A stretch of DNA of 64,000 bases from Bacillus sp. SA1-12 (GTDB lineage: Bacteria > Bacillota > Bacilli > Bacillales > Bacillaceae), in assembly GCF_000981385.1 (NCBI RefSeq), contig NZ_LATZ01000120.1, forward strand, positions 248,001 through 312,000, in the 5' to 3' direction. This document shows, piece after piece, positions 34,924 to 43,556 of the stretch. A program made the translations under genes and the position numbers. Position 1 is the first letter of the stretch, and every line of letters begins with the position of its first letter. The notes beneath the pieces were generated by a model that saw only the letters and a list, made by a program, of their open reading frames with translations, had not been told where the DNA came from and made no database searches.

Positions 34924-36186
34924 TTATACCTTCCTTATCCTGTAAAATTTTATTAAAAGCCAAGGTCCTGGTGCAAAGCCTAGTGTAAGTTGCCAAGCGC
35001 CAAGCCCTTCCAAACCATATTCCCGAACAAGGACCATTTTTTCGCTCATGCTTCTGACATCTTCAAACCATACCTCATGGGATTGTCCTTGTTCATCCCG
35101 ATAGCGATAGTAAGGTGATTGGTATTGTTGCGAATATTGGATAGGCACTTGATACCTCATTGCTTTTTCAATCGCATCCTGATTTGATATTGCCGGGGCA
35201 GCAGTTCCAGGGGTAAAAGGTGTTTTCCAATCATAACCGTATAGAGGGACACCCAGAATAATTTTTTTACTCGGAACCCTGGCAATGGCGTATTCAAGCG
35301 TCCTTCTGACCTCAGTAATTGGCGCTACCGGGCCGGGCTCACTTCCAGCGTGATGCCAATCATATGCCATAATAAACATAAAATTGACTACAGCACCAAT
35401 TCCACCATAGTCATACCCTCTCAACCAAGGAATTTCATCGCTTGTTTTTGCTGGAACAGCGATGGTCAGAACAAATCCGGCGGGGTTCAAGCGATCCCTT
35501 AACTGCCTTAAAAATCCTGTAAATAAATCCCTGTCCTCCGCAGAAACACGTTCAAAGTCAATATTAACCCCGCCATAGCCCTTTCTAGTGATAAGTGTAA
35601 AAATATTATTGATAAGGTTTGTTCTTGCCGTCGGATTATTAAGAACCTCATGAACAAGTTCTGTACTAAATCCTTCAGATGTCAGATTTGTTACTGTTAC
35701 TAACGGTGTTACGCGGTTTCTCCAAGTCGTTTCAACTGCGGTTATGTCATTTAGTTCGGTGAGGATATCGCCATTAGGAGCAAATTGGTAATCAAAAATT
35801 GAAATGGCAGAAGCATATGGTGCAAAATCTTTTATTAATGCTTCATCAAGTTGCGGACTTCGAACAACGTAAAACGATAAAGTACTAGCAAGATAGTTTG
35901 AGATGTTTGGAATGGTAATTTTCATACCCGGTTGTAAGAAGCTGAGATTCATTGCAGGGTTTGCTGCTCTCAATTGCGCCAAGGAAACATATGCACGTCT
36001 TGCAATACTAATCAATGTATCTCCTGGCTGTATCGTATAAACATACAAGGGAATTAACAGAGGCTGACCCTGAACGATATTTATTTCCCCCAGTCCATTA
36101 ACCGCACGAATTTGATTGATAGTCGTCCCATATTTCCTGCTTATCGAAAATAACGATTCACCTTGTTGTACAACATGAACAAACAT
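34924..36186 (-). CDS. LysM-GH18 spore cortex-lytic-type glycosidase (YaaH/SleL-like)
   Basis: The 420-aa protein has two N-terminal LysM domains (residues ~1-48: VVQQGESLFSISRKYG; ~49-95: YTIQPGDTLISIARRAY) and a GH18 domain (~105-410). The catalytic GH18 signature is VNIDFERVS (DxxD/E motif: IDFE), followed by FIMAYDWHHAG and GVPLYGYDW. This architecture is that of SleL/YaaH, N-acetylglucosaminidases that degrade cortex fragments during germination and bind via LysM. There is no signal peptide, as usual for spore-coat-located members. I chose ATG 36186, 8 nt after GGAGGCGAG, over 36219. It complements the two germinant receptor operons. Confidence 0.9.
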   Translation of the reverse strand: MFVHVVQQGESLFSISRKYGTTINQIRAVNGLGEINIVQGQPLLIPLYVYTIQPGDTLISIARRAYVSLAQLRAANPAMNLSFLQPGMKITIPNISNYLASTLSFYVVRSPQLDEALIKDFAPYASAISIFDYQFAPNGDILTELNDITAVETTWRNRVTPLVTVTNLTSEGFSTELVHEVLNNPTARTNLINNIFTLITRKGYGGVNIDFERVSAEDRDLFTGFLRQLRDRLNPAGFVLTIAVPAKTSDEIPWLRGYDYGGIGAVVNFMFIMAYDWHHAGSEPGPVAPITEVRRTLEYAIARVPSKKIILGVPLYGYDWKTPFTPGTAAPAISNQDAIEKAMRYQVPIQYSQQYQSPYYRYRDEQGQSHEVWFEDVRSMSEKMVLVREYGLEGLGAWQLTLGFAPGPWLLIKFYRIRKV

Positions 36187-36453
36187 GTATCTCGCCTCCA
36201 TTACTTTAAAGATCCACAAAAGTCCGTATATTCATCTTTATTAAATTGTTCCCGAATAAATGATAAGGAATAGTTAACGGGGGAATATGAGGATTTGATT
36301 TGGTGAGATATCATTCAGAAAACAGGTTTAATTAAAAAACTCAAAGTTTTTGACGAATTCATGACAAAGACGTTCTTTAGGTATAAAAACATTGCTCTTT
36401 GCTGTCACTTTATTTATTCTTAAGGAAATCACAACATTTAGGAGTAAATAAAC

Positions 36454-36999
36454 ATGAGCAATAATCATTCTGAGAAACAGCGAAATTACAATTCAATAAT
36501 TTGGTTCCTGTCCATTGTCATTGTTGGTGTGATCGTCGGAACCTATTTTCTTCCGAAAAGCGATACCGGAAAATTATTTGGAATTGATCTAACCGTACTG
36601 CCGTTAATGAATGCAATTTTTAATACCTTTACGTTTGTTTTTCTTGTACTGGCGTTAATAACAATTAAGCAAAAAAACATTAAATTGCACCGTCGTTTCA
36701 TCATTGCAGCATTTACGACAACATTTCTATTTTGTATTAGTTATTTAACCTACCATTCAATGGCTGAATCAACAAGCTACGGCGGTGAAGGATTATTAAA
36801 AAATATCTACTATTTTGTGTTAATCACTCACATTTTTCTTGCAGCAGCAATTGTGCCTTTAGCACTTATTACGCTAGGCAGAGGGTTGAATATGCAAGTA
36901 GAAAAGCATCGGAAAATCGCCCGTTGGACTATGCCGATTTGGCTTTATGTCAGCTTCACCGGAGTCTTAGTCTATTTTATGATCTCGCCGTATTATTAA
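36454..36999 (+). CDS. DUF420 membrane protein (YozB/CtaM-like)
   Basis: The 181-aa protein has about five helices. DUF420 features are visible: LPLMNAIFNTFTFVFLVLALITIKQ, KLHRRFIIAAFTTTFLFCISYLTYHS and ITHIFLAAAIVPLALITL, with several helix histidines. CtaM of Staphylococcus, a DUF420 protein, is needed to mature haem A-containing cytochrome oxidase; B. subtilis YozB is the orthologue. The gene stands alone, with a bidirectional terminator behind it. The role in oxidase assembly is from family knowledge. Confidence 0.85.
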   Translation: MSNNHSEKQRNYNSIIWFLSIVIVGVIVGTYFLPKSDTGKLFGIDLTVLPLMNAIFNTFTFVFLVLALITIKQKNIKLHRRFIIAAFTTTFLFCISYLTYHSMAESTSYGGEGLLKNIYYFVLITHIFLAAAIVPLALITLGRGLNMQVEKHRKIARWTMPIWLYVSFTGVLVYFMISPYY

Positions 37000-37022
37000 T
37001 AGGCTATATACAGAGAAAAGAG

Positions 37023-37062
37023 AAAAAGACAGTGCTTAAGGAAAAAGCTCTGTCTTTTTTCT
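37023..37062. terminator. Bidirectional terminator between DUF420 gene and cntE
   Basis: AAAAAGACAG pairs with CTGTCTTTTT around an A-rich loop containing a further GC/GC pair; both strands show a T-run. It serves convergent transcripts. Confidence 0.8.
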
Positions 37063-37098
37063 TTTATTTATTAATATTTAAATCGAAATCATGACTAT

Positions 37099-38304
37099 TT
37101 AAAGGTGAAGATGACTCGACTCTTTTTTTGTTAATATTTTTCTGCGATCATAAACAAAAAAGAACATCGCCACTCCTAAAATGGCACAAATCATATACAT
37201 GGTTGAGTATGAGTAAAGATCAGCAATCGGCCCCATGATGACACCACCTAAAGAAACACCGAAATCTGCCATTGCAATAAATAAACCAAGTAATACATTA
37301 CGATTCATCTGAGGCAGGACAAAGCTTAAATAGGTTGTTAATGTTGGATAGAGGAGTGCCTGAGCCAGTCCCATTAGAATGGCACCGATATAGAAAAAGA
37401 TGGCTCCACCATTTATAGAAAAGCTTACACTTTGTGCGGATACAGCTAAAAGAAGCATCGTTCCCATCATAAATGATGAATGCCATTTACCGTCTGAAGG
37501 GATTTTTTTTCTGAAAGCAAATCGAGCAAAAACGACGGTACCGGCCTGAAGCATGAGATAAATTGCTGCGTTTCCATTTTTTATTTGCATAGCGTACAGT
37601 GGAATAAAAGTCGTAATTGCCCCAAATACAAGGGATGCAACTAACATCAAGACGCTGCATTTAAACAAAAACGGATTTTTAAAAAGCTGACCAAACAATT
37701 GAAACATATTTGCTTCCTGTTCAGTTTGATTTGAAGCAGGCTGAATCTTCTTTTTTTCTATTTTAGCACTATAGCCCATTCCCCCTGTAAAGGCGGCAAT
37801 AGCAATCATCACCAATGTAAAAGTATTCATTTCCCCTGCTTGCCAAATGTTTAATGCGAGTAAAGGGCCGATGATACTTGGAATATAAGAAAATAAAGAA
37901 TAAAGTGAAATGCCCTGTGAGCGGTCCTTCTCTGGCAATGCATCAATAATGCCTATCTGTAAAGCCATAGAAAAAAAGGCTGTCGATACCCCTTGAAGCA
38001 TACGGGCAACAAGATAGCCTCCTAATCCAGTAATCGTATATAGAATTAAAGCCAAGCCATTGATAATAAGAATAACGCGCAACACTTTTATCGGACCGTG
38101 TTTTTGAATAATATGACCAGCCCATGGCCGAAAGAACATTGTTGTAAACAAATAGGCCCCCATAATAAAACCGATTGTTGTATTGCTGGCTCCTAATGTT
38201 TTCCCCTGTAAAGGTATAATTACGTTTAATATAGCATTGGCACTAAAATAAAGGAGAACTAACAGATACAAACGTAAAAACGGCCAAGACATCGCTCCAC
38301 TCAA
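37099..38304 (-). CDS. cntE: MFS exporter of opine metallophore (CntE-like)
   Basis: The 401-aa, twelve-helix MFS protein has N-terminal loop 2-3 motif FFRPWAGHIIQKHGP and RMLQGVSTAFFSMALQ. As the last gene of the cnt cluster it corresponds in position and family to CntE, the staphylopine exporter. A TTG start at 38304 lies 8 nt after AGGAGG and is preferred; ATG 38292 is possible. The gene begins 48 nt after cntF, so it is co-transcribed with the importer. Identification rests mainly on context. Confidence 0.85.
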   Translation of the reverse strand: MSGAMSWPFLRLYLLVLLYFSANAILNVIIPLQGKTLGASNTTIGFIMGAYLFTTMFFRPWAGHIIQKHGPIKVLRVILIINGLALILYTITGLGGYLVARMLQGVSTAFFSMALQIGIIDALPEKDRSQGISLYSLFSYIPSIIGPLLALNIWQAGEMNTFTLVMIAIAAFTGGMGYSAKIEKKKIQPASNQTEQEANMFQLFGQLFKNPFLFKCSVLMLVASLVFGAITTFIPLYAMQIKNGNAAIYLMLQAGTVVFARFAFRKKIPSDGKWHSSFMMGTMLLLAVSAQSVSFSINGGAIFFYIGAILMGLAQALLYPTLTTYLSFVLPQMNRNVLLGLFIAMADFGVSLGGVIMGPIADLYSYSTMYMICAILGVAMFFFVYDRRKILTKKESSHLHL

Positions 38305-38352
38305 TCTTTTCTCCTCCTAATCTATCACCTTTTGTGAGTTTATCTATTTGAT

Positions 38353-39099
38353 TCAAAAGGTTATTAACATTTCTAATAGTTTTTTAGCATATTCTGACTG
38401 AACGTCCTTTAATTGTTCAATGTATACATTCTCTTCAATTTGACCATTTCTAAAGATAATGACTCTGTCGCAAATAAAAGCCGCAGCTTGAATATCATGA
38501 GTAATAAAAATGTAACTGATATTGTAGACTTTTTTTAATTCTTTTAATAAATTAAGTACTTGTATTTGAACAGATATATCTAGTGAACTGATTGCTTCAT
38601 CTAATAAAATACATTTTGGCTCTGTGGAAATGGCTCTGGCAATACACACCCTCTGAACCTCTCCCCCTGATAACTCATGGGGATACTTTTTTTTATAGGT
38701 AGGATCTAAACCTACTTGGTGTAATAGAGTATCAACCTTGTTTTGCTTTTCTTTTTGCGATTTTTTTTGACCGTTTAACGGCTCCATAATGGCTTCTTCA
38801 ATTGTAAAAAAAGGATTTATGGAAGATTTATAGTCCTGGAAAACAGCACTAATGGCACCTAATCTTACTCTATTATCCCGTACATTCTTTCCCTCGAATA
38901 AAACCGTGCCATGATCAGGCTTTTCAATTCCTACTATCAAACGTCCCAATGTGGATTTTCCGCTTCCACTTTCTCCGATAATACCAAGGCATTCACCATT
39001 CTTGCATTCAAAACTAACATTCTTTAAAACTTGCTGTCGTTCTTTAGAAAACAAACCACCTTTTTTGTAGAATTTCACTACTGAATCAATTTTCAGCAA
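38353..39099 (-). CDS. cntF: Opine-metallophore ABC importer ATPase CntF
   Basis: The 248-aa ATPase belongs to the OppF class: Walker A GESGSGKSTLG, Q-loop AVFQDYKSSINPF, signature LSGGEVQRVCIARAIS, Walker B CILLDEAISSLD and H-loop FITHD. The N-terminal VVKFYKKGGLFSKERQQVLKNVSF is typical. It pairs with CntD as the two ATPases of the importer. It overlaps cntD by 14 nt. Confidence 0.88.
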   Translation of the reverse strand: MLKIDSVVKFYKKGGLFSKERQQVLKNVSFECKNGECLGIIGESGSGKSTLGRLIVGIEKPDHGTVLFEGKNVRDNRVRLGAISAVFQDYKSSINPFFTIEEAIMEPLNGQKKSQKEKQNKVDTLLHQVGLDPTYKKKYPHELSGGEVQRVCIARAISTEPKCILLDEAISSLDISVQIQVLNLLKELKKVYNISYIFITHDIQAAAFICDRVIIFRNGQIEENVYIEQLKDVQSEYAKKLLEMLITF

Positions 39100-39910
39100 G
39101 ATTACTCCTCCCCATCATTTTTTTAAAATGATTACTCAACTCTTCTTTAGTGGATATTAAATATTTTGTATATTCATGTTGTGCATCTGAAAAAATAGTT
39201 CGGATATTTCCTCTTTCAATAATCTTTCCATCCTTCATGACCAAAACATAATCAGCAATCCTTTTTACAACACCTAAATCGTGAGAAACAAAAATCATCG
39301 AGCAGCCCATTCTTTCTCTTAGATTAATAAATTGTTCAACAACCTCAAATTGTGAGATTGTATCTAAAGCAGTTGTCGGTTCATCTGCGATAATAATGTC
39401 GGGCTCTAAAACAAATGCCAAGGCAATCATCAATCGCTGCAGCATCCCGCCTGACAGCTGGTGAGGATACTTATTCATGATCTCTGTGGGATTTTTCAGC
39501 ATGACACTTTCCATTGCATTGTTCATTTTTGCTTCGATTTCGTTTTGGTTCCAGCCGAAATGTTGAGAAAGGGTTTCCTTCATATGTTGCCCAATCACAC
39601 AAGAAGGATTAAAGGCACTCATTCCATTTTGCAATATCATACAAAGGTTTCTTCCCCTTATTCTTCTCATCTCTTTTTCAGATAGCTGGTTTATATTTTC
39701 TCCATTTAAAAAAATGTCTCCTGATTGGCGAAGCGAGGGATTATTCAATCTCATAATAGACTTGCAAGTCACAGATTTCCCGCTTCCACTTTCACCTACT
39801 ATGGCCAGACAGCTTCCTTCCTGGAGATTAAATGAACTATTGTAGATAATCACATTGCCGGTCCTAACATCTCGTATATTCAAATTTTCAACTTCTAATA
39901 TATTCATCAT
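39086..39910 (-). CDS. cntD: Opine-metallophore ABC importer ATPase CntD
   Basis: The 274-aa ATPase belongs to the OppD class: Walker A GESGSGKSVTC, signature LSGGMLQRLMIALAFV, Walker B IIIADEPTTALD, H-loop FVSHD. The start overlaps cntC by 4 nt. The protein ends shortly after the nucleotide-binding domain, so the long C-terminal iron-sulfur-binding extension of many OppD proteins is shortened, as in nickel/cobalt importers. Confidence 0.88.
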   Translation of the reverse strand: MMNILEVENLNIRDVRTGNVIIYNSSFNLQEGSCLAIVGESGSGKSVTCKSIMRLNNPSLRQSGDIFLNGENINQLSEKEMRRIRGRNLCMILQNGMSAFNPSCVIGQHMKETLSQHFGWNQNEIEAKMNNAMESVMLKNPTEIMNKYPHQLSGGMLQRLMIALAFVLEPDIIIADEPTTALDTISQFEVVEQFINLRERMGCSMIFVSHDLGVVKRIADYVLVMKDGKIIERGNIRTIFSDAQHEYTKYLISTKEELSNHFKKMMGRSNLAEN

Positions 39911-40806
39911 TTATTTGCCACCTCTTTTTCTTGAAACGTCATGTTATAGGTTTCAAGTTTTTTCTCGCGTTTCGTTTTCGAAGTGATTAGTTTAGGATCT
40001 AACACAACTTGAAGTGCATCCGAGAAAAAATGAAAAGCTGATACAATAAGAACAATGGCAAAACCAGGTGCTAACATTAGCTCTGGTCTTGTAAACATGA
40101 CTTCTCTCGCTTCATTTAACATCATCCCCCATTCAGCATTTGGAGCTTGGATTCCCAAACCAAGAAATGAAAACCCTGAAATTTGCAAGATCATTGATCC
40201 GATAGAACTGCTTGAAATAACCGCGATATCCGAAAATGTAACAGGAACCAGGTGCTTATACATGATGGTTAGATCACTAATTCCAGCTGCTTTGGAAAAT
40301 TTCACATAATCTAAATCCGAATATTGCATAACAGACGTCCTGATTACGCGGGTAAACCATGCCCATTTCACTAAAATAAACGCAATCAAAATATTCTCAA
40401 GCCCCACGCCTAATATTCCAACAATCGCCAATGTCATAACGTATCCTGGGAACGAAAGCATAATGTCACAAATCCTCATTATCAAGGCATCTACTTTTCC
40501 TTTAAAATATCCTGCAAGAAACCCTAAAACAGCCCCAATTAAAACAGATATGAACAAAGCGACTAAAACCCATAAAACGCTGGGCCGAATTCCATATATG
40601 ATTCTGGACAAAATACATCTTCCAAGATGATCATTTCCTAATAGGTACTCCCACGATGGCGAGGCATATCGAAGGCCCATATTTACTTCATTAGGATCAT
40701 ATGGAGCAAAAAATGGAGCAAAAAGTCCAACAATAATGGTTATAATAATGATTATTAAAGAAATAACAGCTAACTTATCAGTGCTTAAATTTCTCACTAT
40801 TTTCAT
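39907..40806 (-). CDS. cntC: Opine-metallophore ABC importer permease CntC
   Basis: The 299-aa permease of the DppC/OppC class has an N-terminal helix, the extracytoplasmic segment APYDPNEVNMGLRYASPSWEYLLGNDHLGRCILSRIIYG (characteristic 'GTDxxGRD'-like motif), and the EAA loop KAAGISDLTIMYKHLVP. About six helices are visible. It directly follows cntB without intergenic gap. Confidence 0.88.
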   Translation of the reverse strand: MKIVRNLSTDKLAVISLIIIIITIIVGLFAPFFAPYDPNEVNMGLRYASPSWEYLLGNDHLGRCILSRIIYGIRPSVLWVLVALFISVLIGAVLGFLAGYFKGKVDALIMRICDIMLSFPGYVMTLAIVGILGVGLENILIAFILVKWAWFTRVIRTSVMQYSDLDYVKFSKAAGISDLTIMYKHLVPVTFSDIAVISSSSIGSMILQISGFSFLGLGIQAPNAEWGMMLNEAREVMFTRPELMLAPGFAIVLIVSAFHFFSDALQVVLDPKLITSKTKREKKLETYNMTFQEKEVANK

Positions 40807-41739
40807 TTAAAGACCGTTCCTTATCTTTGGATTCAGGGCAGTATTTAGAATGTCTGAAACCGTATTAAACAATACAAAGGCTGCTGCTAATAGAAGAACG
40901 TACGCTTGGATAATTGGAAAATCTCTGCTTAGAATGGCTTTCACACTCAGACTTCCTAAACCTGGCCAGGCAAAAACGTTTTCGATCACAACTGTACTTC
41001 CTAATATGATGGGTATAGCCATGCCAAATATTGAAATGGCTACTTGCAATGAGTTGCGTAAGATAAGTATAGTGACCTTCTTTTCTGATAAGCCGCATGC
41101 TCTTGCATACAGGATATAGTCCTCATTTAAGTTGCTTAGCATTGAACTTCTAATGTTTCGAAAATAAATACCTGCATAACTGATTGTGATTACAGTAACG
41201 GGAAGAATATAGCTTTTATGTGATTCCATCCCGCTTGTAGGTAATAAATCGAATTTGACAGAGAAATACCAAATCAAAATAGAGGCAAGCAAGTAGGACG
41301 GCATGGCTGTTAGGAAAAATGAAATTCCTCTTATCGATTTATCGATCATTCTTCCTTCTTTCAATGCACAAATAACACCTAATAATATGGACCACACAAT
41401 AATGGCCATGGATGATAAGAATGTCAGCTTTAACGTATTTAGAAAAGCGGGACCTATTAATGACCAAACTGGTTTTCCTGTCACGTATGAAACCCCAAAA
41501 TCCAATTGTAAGGAGGCAATGAGCCAATTAACATATTGGACAATAAATGGTTGATCCATCCCTAACTCTTCTATTGTTTGAGCGATTAATTCATCTGTTA
41601 TGTTTGGAACACCTTGGGCTTGTAACACCACTTCTGCGGGATCTAAAGGGGAAAGATGAATTAACAAAAACGTTAAAAACGAAATAATTAATAATAAAGG
41701 GATGGATATGAATATCCTCTTAATGATGTAATTACCCAT
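40807..41739 (-). CDS. cntB: Opine-metallophore ABC importer permease CntB
   Basis: The 310-aa permease of the DppB/OppB class: N-terminus YIIKRIFISIPLLLIISFLTFLLIHLSPLDPA, loop motif EELGMDQPFIVQYVNWL, EAA loop RACGLSEKKVTILILRNSL, and a C-terminus with NPKIR. AAAGGAGATTT precedes ATG 41739. A hairpin separates it from cntA, which may lower permease relative to binding-protein expression. Confidence 0.88.
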   Translation of the reverse strand: MGNYIIKRIFISIPLLLIISFLTFLLIHLSPLDPAEVVLQAQGVPNITDELIAQTIEELGMDQPFIVQYVNWLIASLQLDFGVSYVTGKPVWSLIGPAFLNTLKLTFLSSMAIIVWSILLGVICALKEGRMIDKSIRGISFFLTAMPSYLLASILIWYFSVKFDLLPTSGMESHKSYILPVTVITISYAGIYFRNIRSSMLSNLNEDYILYARACGLSEKKVTILILRNSLQVAISIFGMAIPIILGSTVVIENVFAWPGLGSLSVKAILSRDFPIIQAYVLLLAAAFVLFNTVSDILNTALNPKIRNGL

Positions 41740-41772
41740 AGAAAATCTCCTTTCGAATGAACGATCGATGAG

Positions 41773-41806
41773 GCTGTCCCAAAAGCTCTGAATCTTTTAA
41801 GACAGC
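41773..41806 (-). other. Intercistronic hairpin between cntA and cntB
   Basis: GCTGTC (41773-41778) pairs with GACAGC (41801-41806), extended inside by AAAAG/CTTTT across two mismatched bases on each side. No T tract follows. Such hairpins often stabilise the binding-protein mRNA segment. Confidence 0.5.
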
Positions 41807-41814
41807 GGATCTTT

Positions 41815-43416
41815 CTATTCAAAATGCATCTGCTCAAATGGCAACTCAAATTGCGTCTGTTTAAATGAGATACCTTTTATATTTTTTGGCGCAACTACCG
41901 TGACGCTGCCATTTGAAATAGGAATAAAGACGGCTTCATCATGAACAATCGTCAATATATCTGCATATAGCCCCTTTCGGGTTTCTTCATCGGTGGACAC
42001 CATAACTTCTTCGATTTTTTTGTATAGTTCCTCTGCTTTGGCAATACCTTTGGTAGTATGTAAATATGAAGCTTCAGAAGTAAAGGCAGCAATTGTACTT
42101 TGTGGATCATATGCTAGTCCCCATGTTTGATTGAATAATAAATCATAGTCACCTGTAGATCTTCTATTCGCGATCGAAGTTGACTCCTCACCAATAAGCT
42201 CTAGCTGAATTCCTGTCTCTTTTAATGATGCCTGGATAAATTCAGCTTGTGTTTTTTGGGAAGAAGAATTGCTATCATAATAAAGTTTCATAGTTAATTT
42301 CTTTCCGTCCTTCGTTCTAACATCTGCCCCATCCTTTAATGACCAGCCAGCTTCTTCTAAGATCTCTTTTGCTTTTTCTAAATCGTATCCTCGATTCTTT
42401 AAATCGACTTCGGCATAATTGACGTTAGATGAAAATAATGTATTCGCTGCAGTTTCAGTGCCATTTAATAGATCCTCAGTAATGGTTTCCCGATCAATGG
42501 AGTACCAAACCGCTTCGCGAACAGATGTTTCACTAACAGGATTTTCGGTTTTACTACTATTGGCCACAATCATTTTCGTATTCATTGGTTCACTTCTAAT
42601 AAGCTGGTAATCACCTGAATCTACTAATTGATTCATTGCTTCGACATCAATATTATCTGCCCCTCGATCATCTGTGAAAGCAAAGTTTACTTCTCCTTTT
42701 TGTAAGGCTAAAAAGGTCGTTTCTCCTGATGGAAGAACTTTAGATGTAATTTTTTTAATTTTAGGCGAGCCGCCCCAATAGTCTTCATTAGCTCCAAATG
42801 TAGCGTACTCGTCTGTTTTATGCTCTTTCAGAATATATGGTCCTGTTCCATGATTACCATTGATGCCATCTTTTGTTTTTTCATTAATAAGATCTTTTGG
42901 TGATAGGAATACATAAGGTCTTGTCAACGATAATTCAACCAAAGTGGGGTAATAGGCTTCTGACAGTACTAATTTAACTGTATATTCATCTACTACAACA
43001 CAGCTTACAATTTTTGTTGATAGCTTAATCCAGGAATGTTTTTTGGAATTTTTTTGTACAGCATCAATATTCTTCTTAACTGATTCTGCATTAAATGGTT
43101 CACCATCATGGAATTTTACATCTTTTCTTAAATGAAACGTGTATACTGTTCCATCCTCAGAAATTTCCCATGATTCAGCTAGCAAAGGCTTGATTCCATC
43201 TTTTGTATTCTCAACTAATGATTCATATACCATCCCCTGAGCCGCCATTGAACCTGTGTATAGGTGGGGATTCAAATCATTAATGTCTTTGGCTGTTGCA
43301 TAGACTATTTCTGCTTTCTGCTTACTATCTGAGTTTGCCGAATTTGCAGAACAAGCAACTAAAATAGATAAAACAATAAAAACTAGCGCCGTTAAATGAA
43401 ATCTTTTACTTATCAT
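41815..43416 (-). CDS. cntA: Opine-metallophore substrate-binding lipoprotein CntA
   Basis: The 533-aa lipoprotein has a signal peptide with lipobox LVAC (Cys at residue ~22) and the family-5 extracellular solute-binding (DppA/NikA) signature: WEISEDGTVYTFHLRKDVKFHDGEPFNAESVKKNID. It captures metal-loaded opine for the CntBCDF importer. It starts its own transcription unit: a Zur box lies 85 nt upstream, after the cntM stop. Length is normal. The match to CntA rather than generic NikA rests on synteny with cntKLM. Confidence 0.88.
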   Translation of the reverse strand: MISKRFHLTALVFIVLSILVACSANSANSDSKQKAEIVYATAKDINDLNPHLYTGSMAAQGMVYESLVENTKDGIKPLLAESWEISEDGTVYTFHLRKDVKFHDGEPFNAESVKKNIDAVQKNSKKHSWIKLSTKIVSCVVVDEYTVKLVLSEAYYPTLVELSLTRPYVFLSPKDLINEKTKDGINGNHGTGPYILKEHKTDEYATFGANEDYWGGSPKIKKITSKVLPSGETTFLALQKGEVNFAFTDDRGADNIDVEAMNQLVDSGDYQLIRSEPMNTKMIVANSSKTENPVSETSVREAVWYSIDRETITEDLLNGTETAANTLFSSNVNYAEVDLKNRGYDLEKAKEILEEAGWSLKDGADVRTKDGKKLTMKLYYDSNSSSQKTQAEFIQASLKETGIQLELIGEESTSIANRRSTGDYDLLFNQTWGLAYDPQSTIAAFTSEASYLHTTKGIAKAEELYKKIEEVMVSTDEETRKGLYADILTIVHDEAVFIPISNGSVTVVAPKNIKGISFKQTQFELPFEQMHFE

Positions 43417-43500
43417 GGTCGTCCTCTCCCTATACGTCCTTTAATATCAATACAACTTCATTTTTTGTTGGATCATCTCTATACGCCAACTCTCCCGAAT

Positions 43501-43531
43501 AAATCGTAATCGTTACTATTTAAAAAGTATA
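43501..43531 (-). promoter_or_regulatory. Zur box and -10 element upstream of cntA
   Basis: Left half AAATCGTAAT, centre C, right half GTTACTATTT (43501-43521) closely matches the Bacillus Zur (Fur-family) palindrome. On the minus strand TATACT (43531-43526) lies just upstream, so bound repressor would cover the transcription start. Confidence 0.8.
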
Positions 43532-43556
43532 TGACTCTATTGTTTTATTAAAAGTT

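Noticed and set aside
34800..34988. Plus-strand frame next to the LysM glycosidase
   Set aside because: It overlaps the 3' end of the glycosidase gene antisense and has no ribosome-binding site.
41761..41815. Insertion-sequence end between cntA and cntB
   Set aside because: The GGCTGTCCCAAAAG start resembles some IS termini, but there is no transposase, no partner terminus and no target duplication; a simple hairpin suffices.
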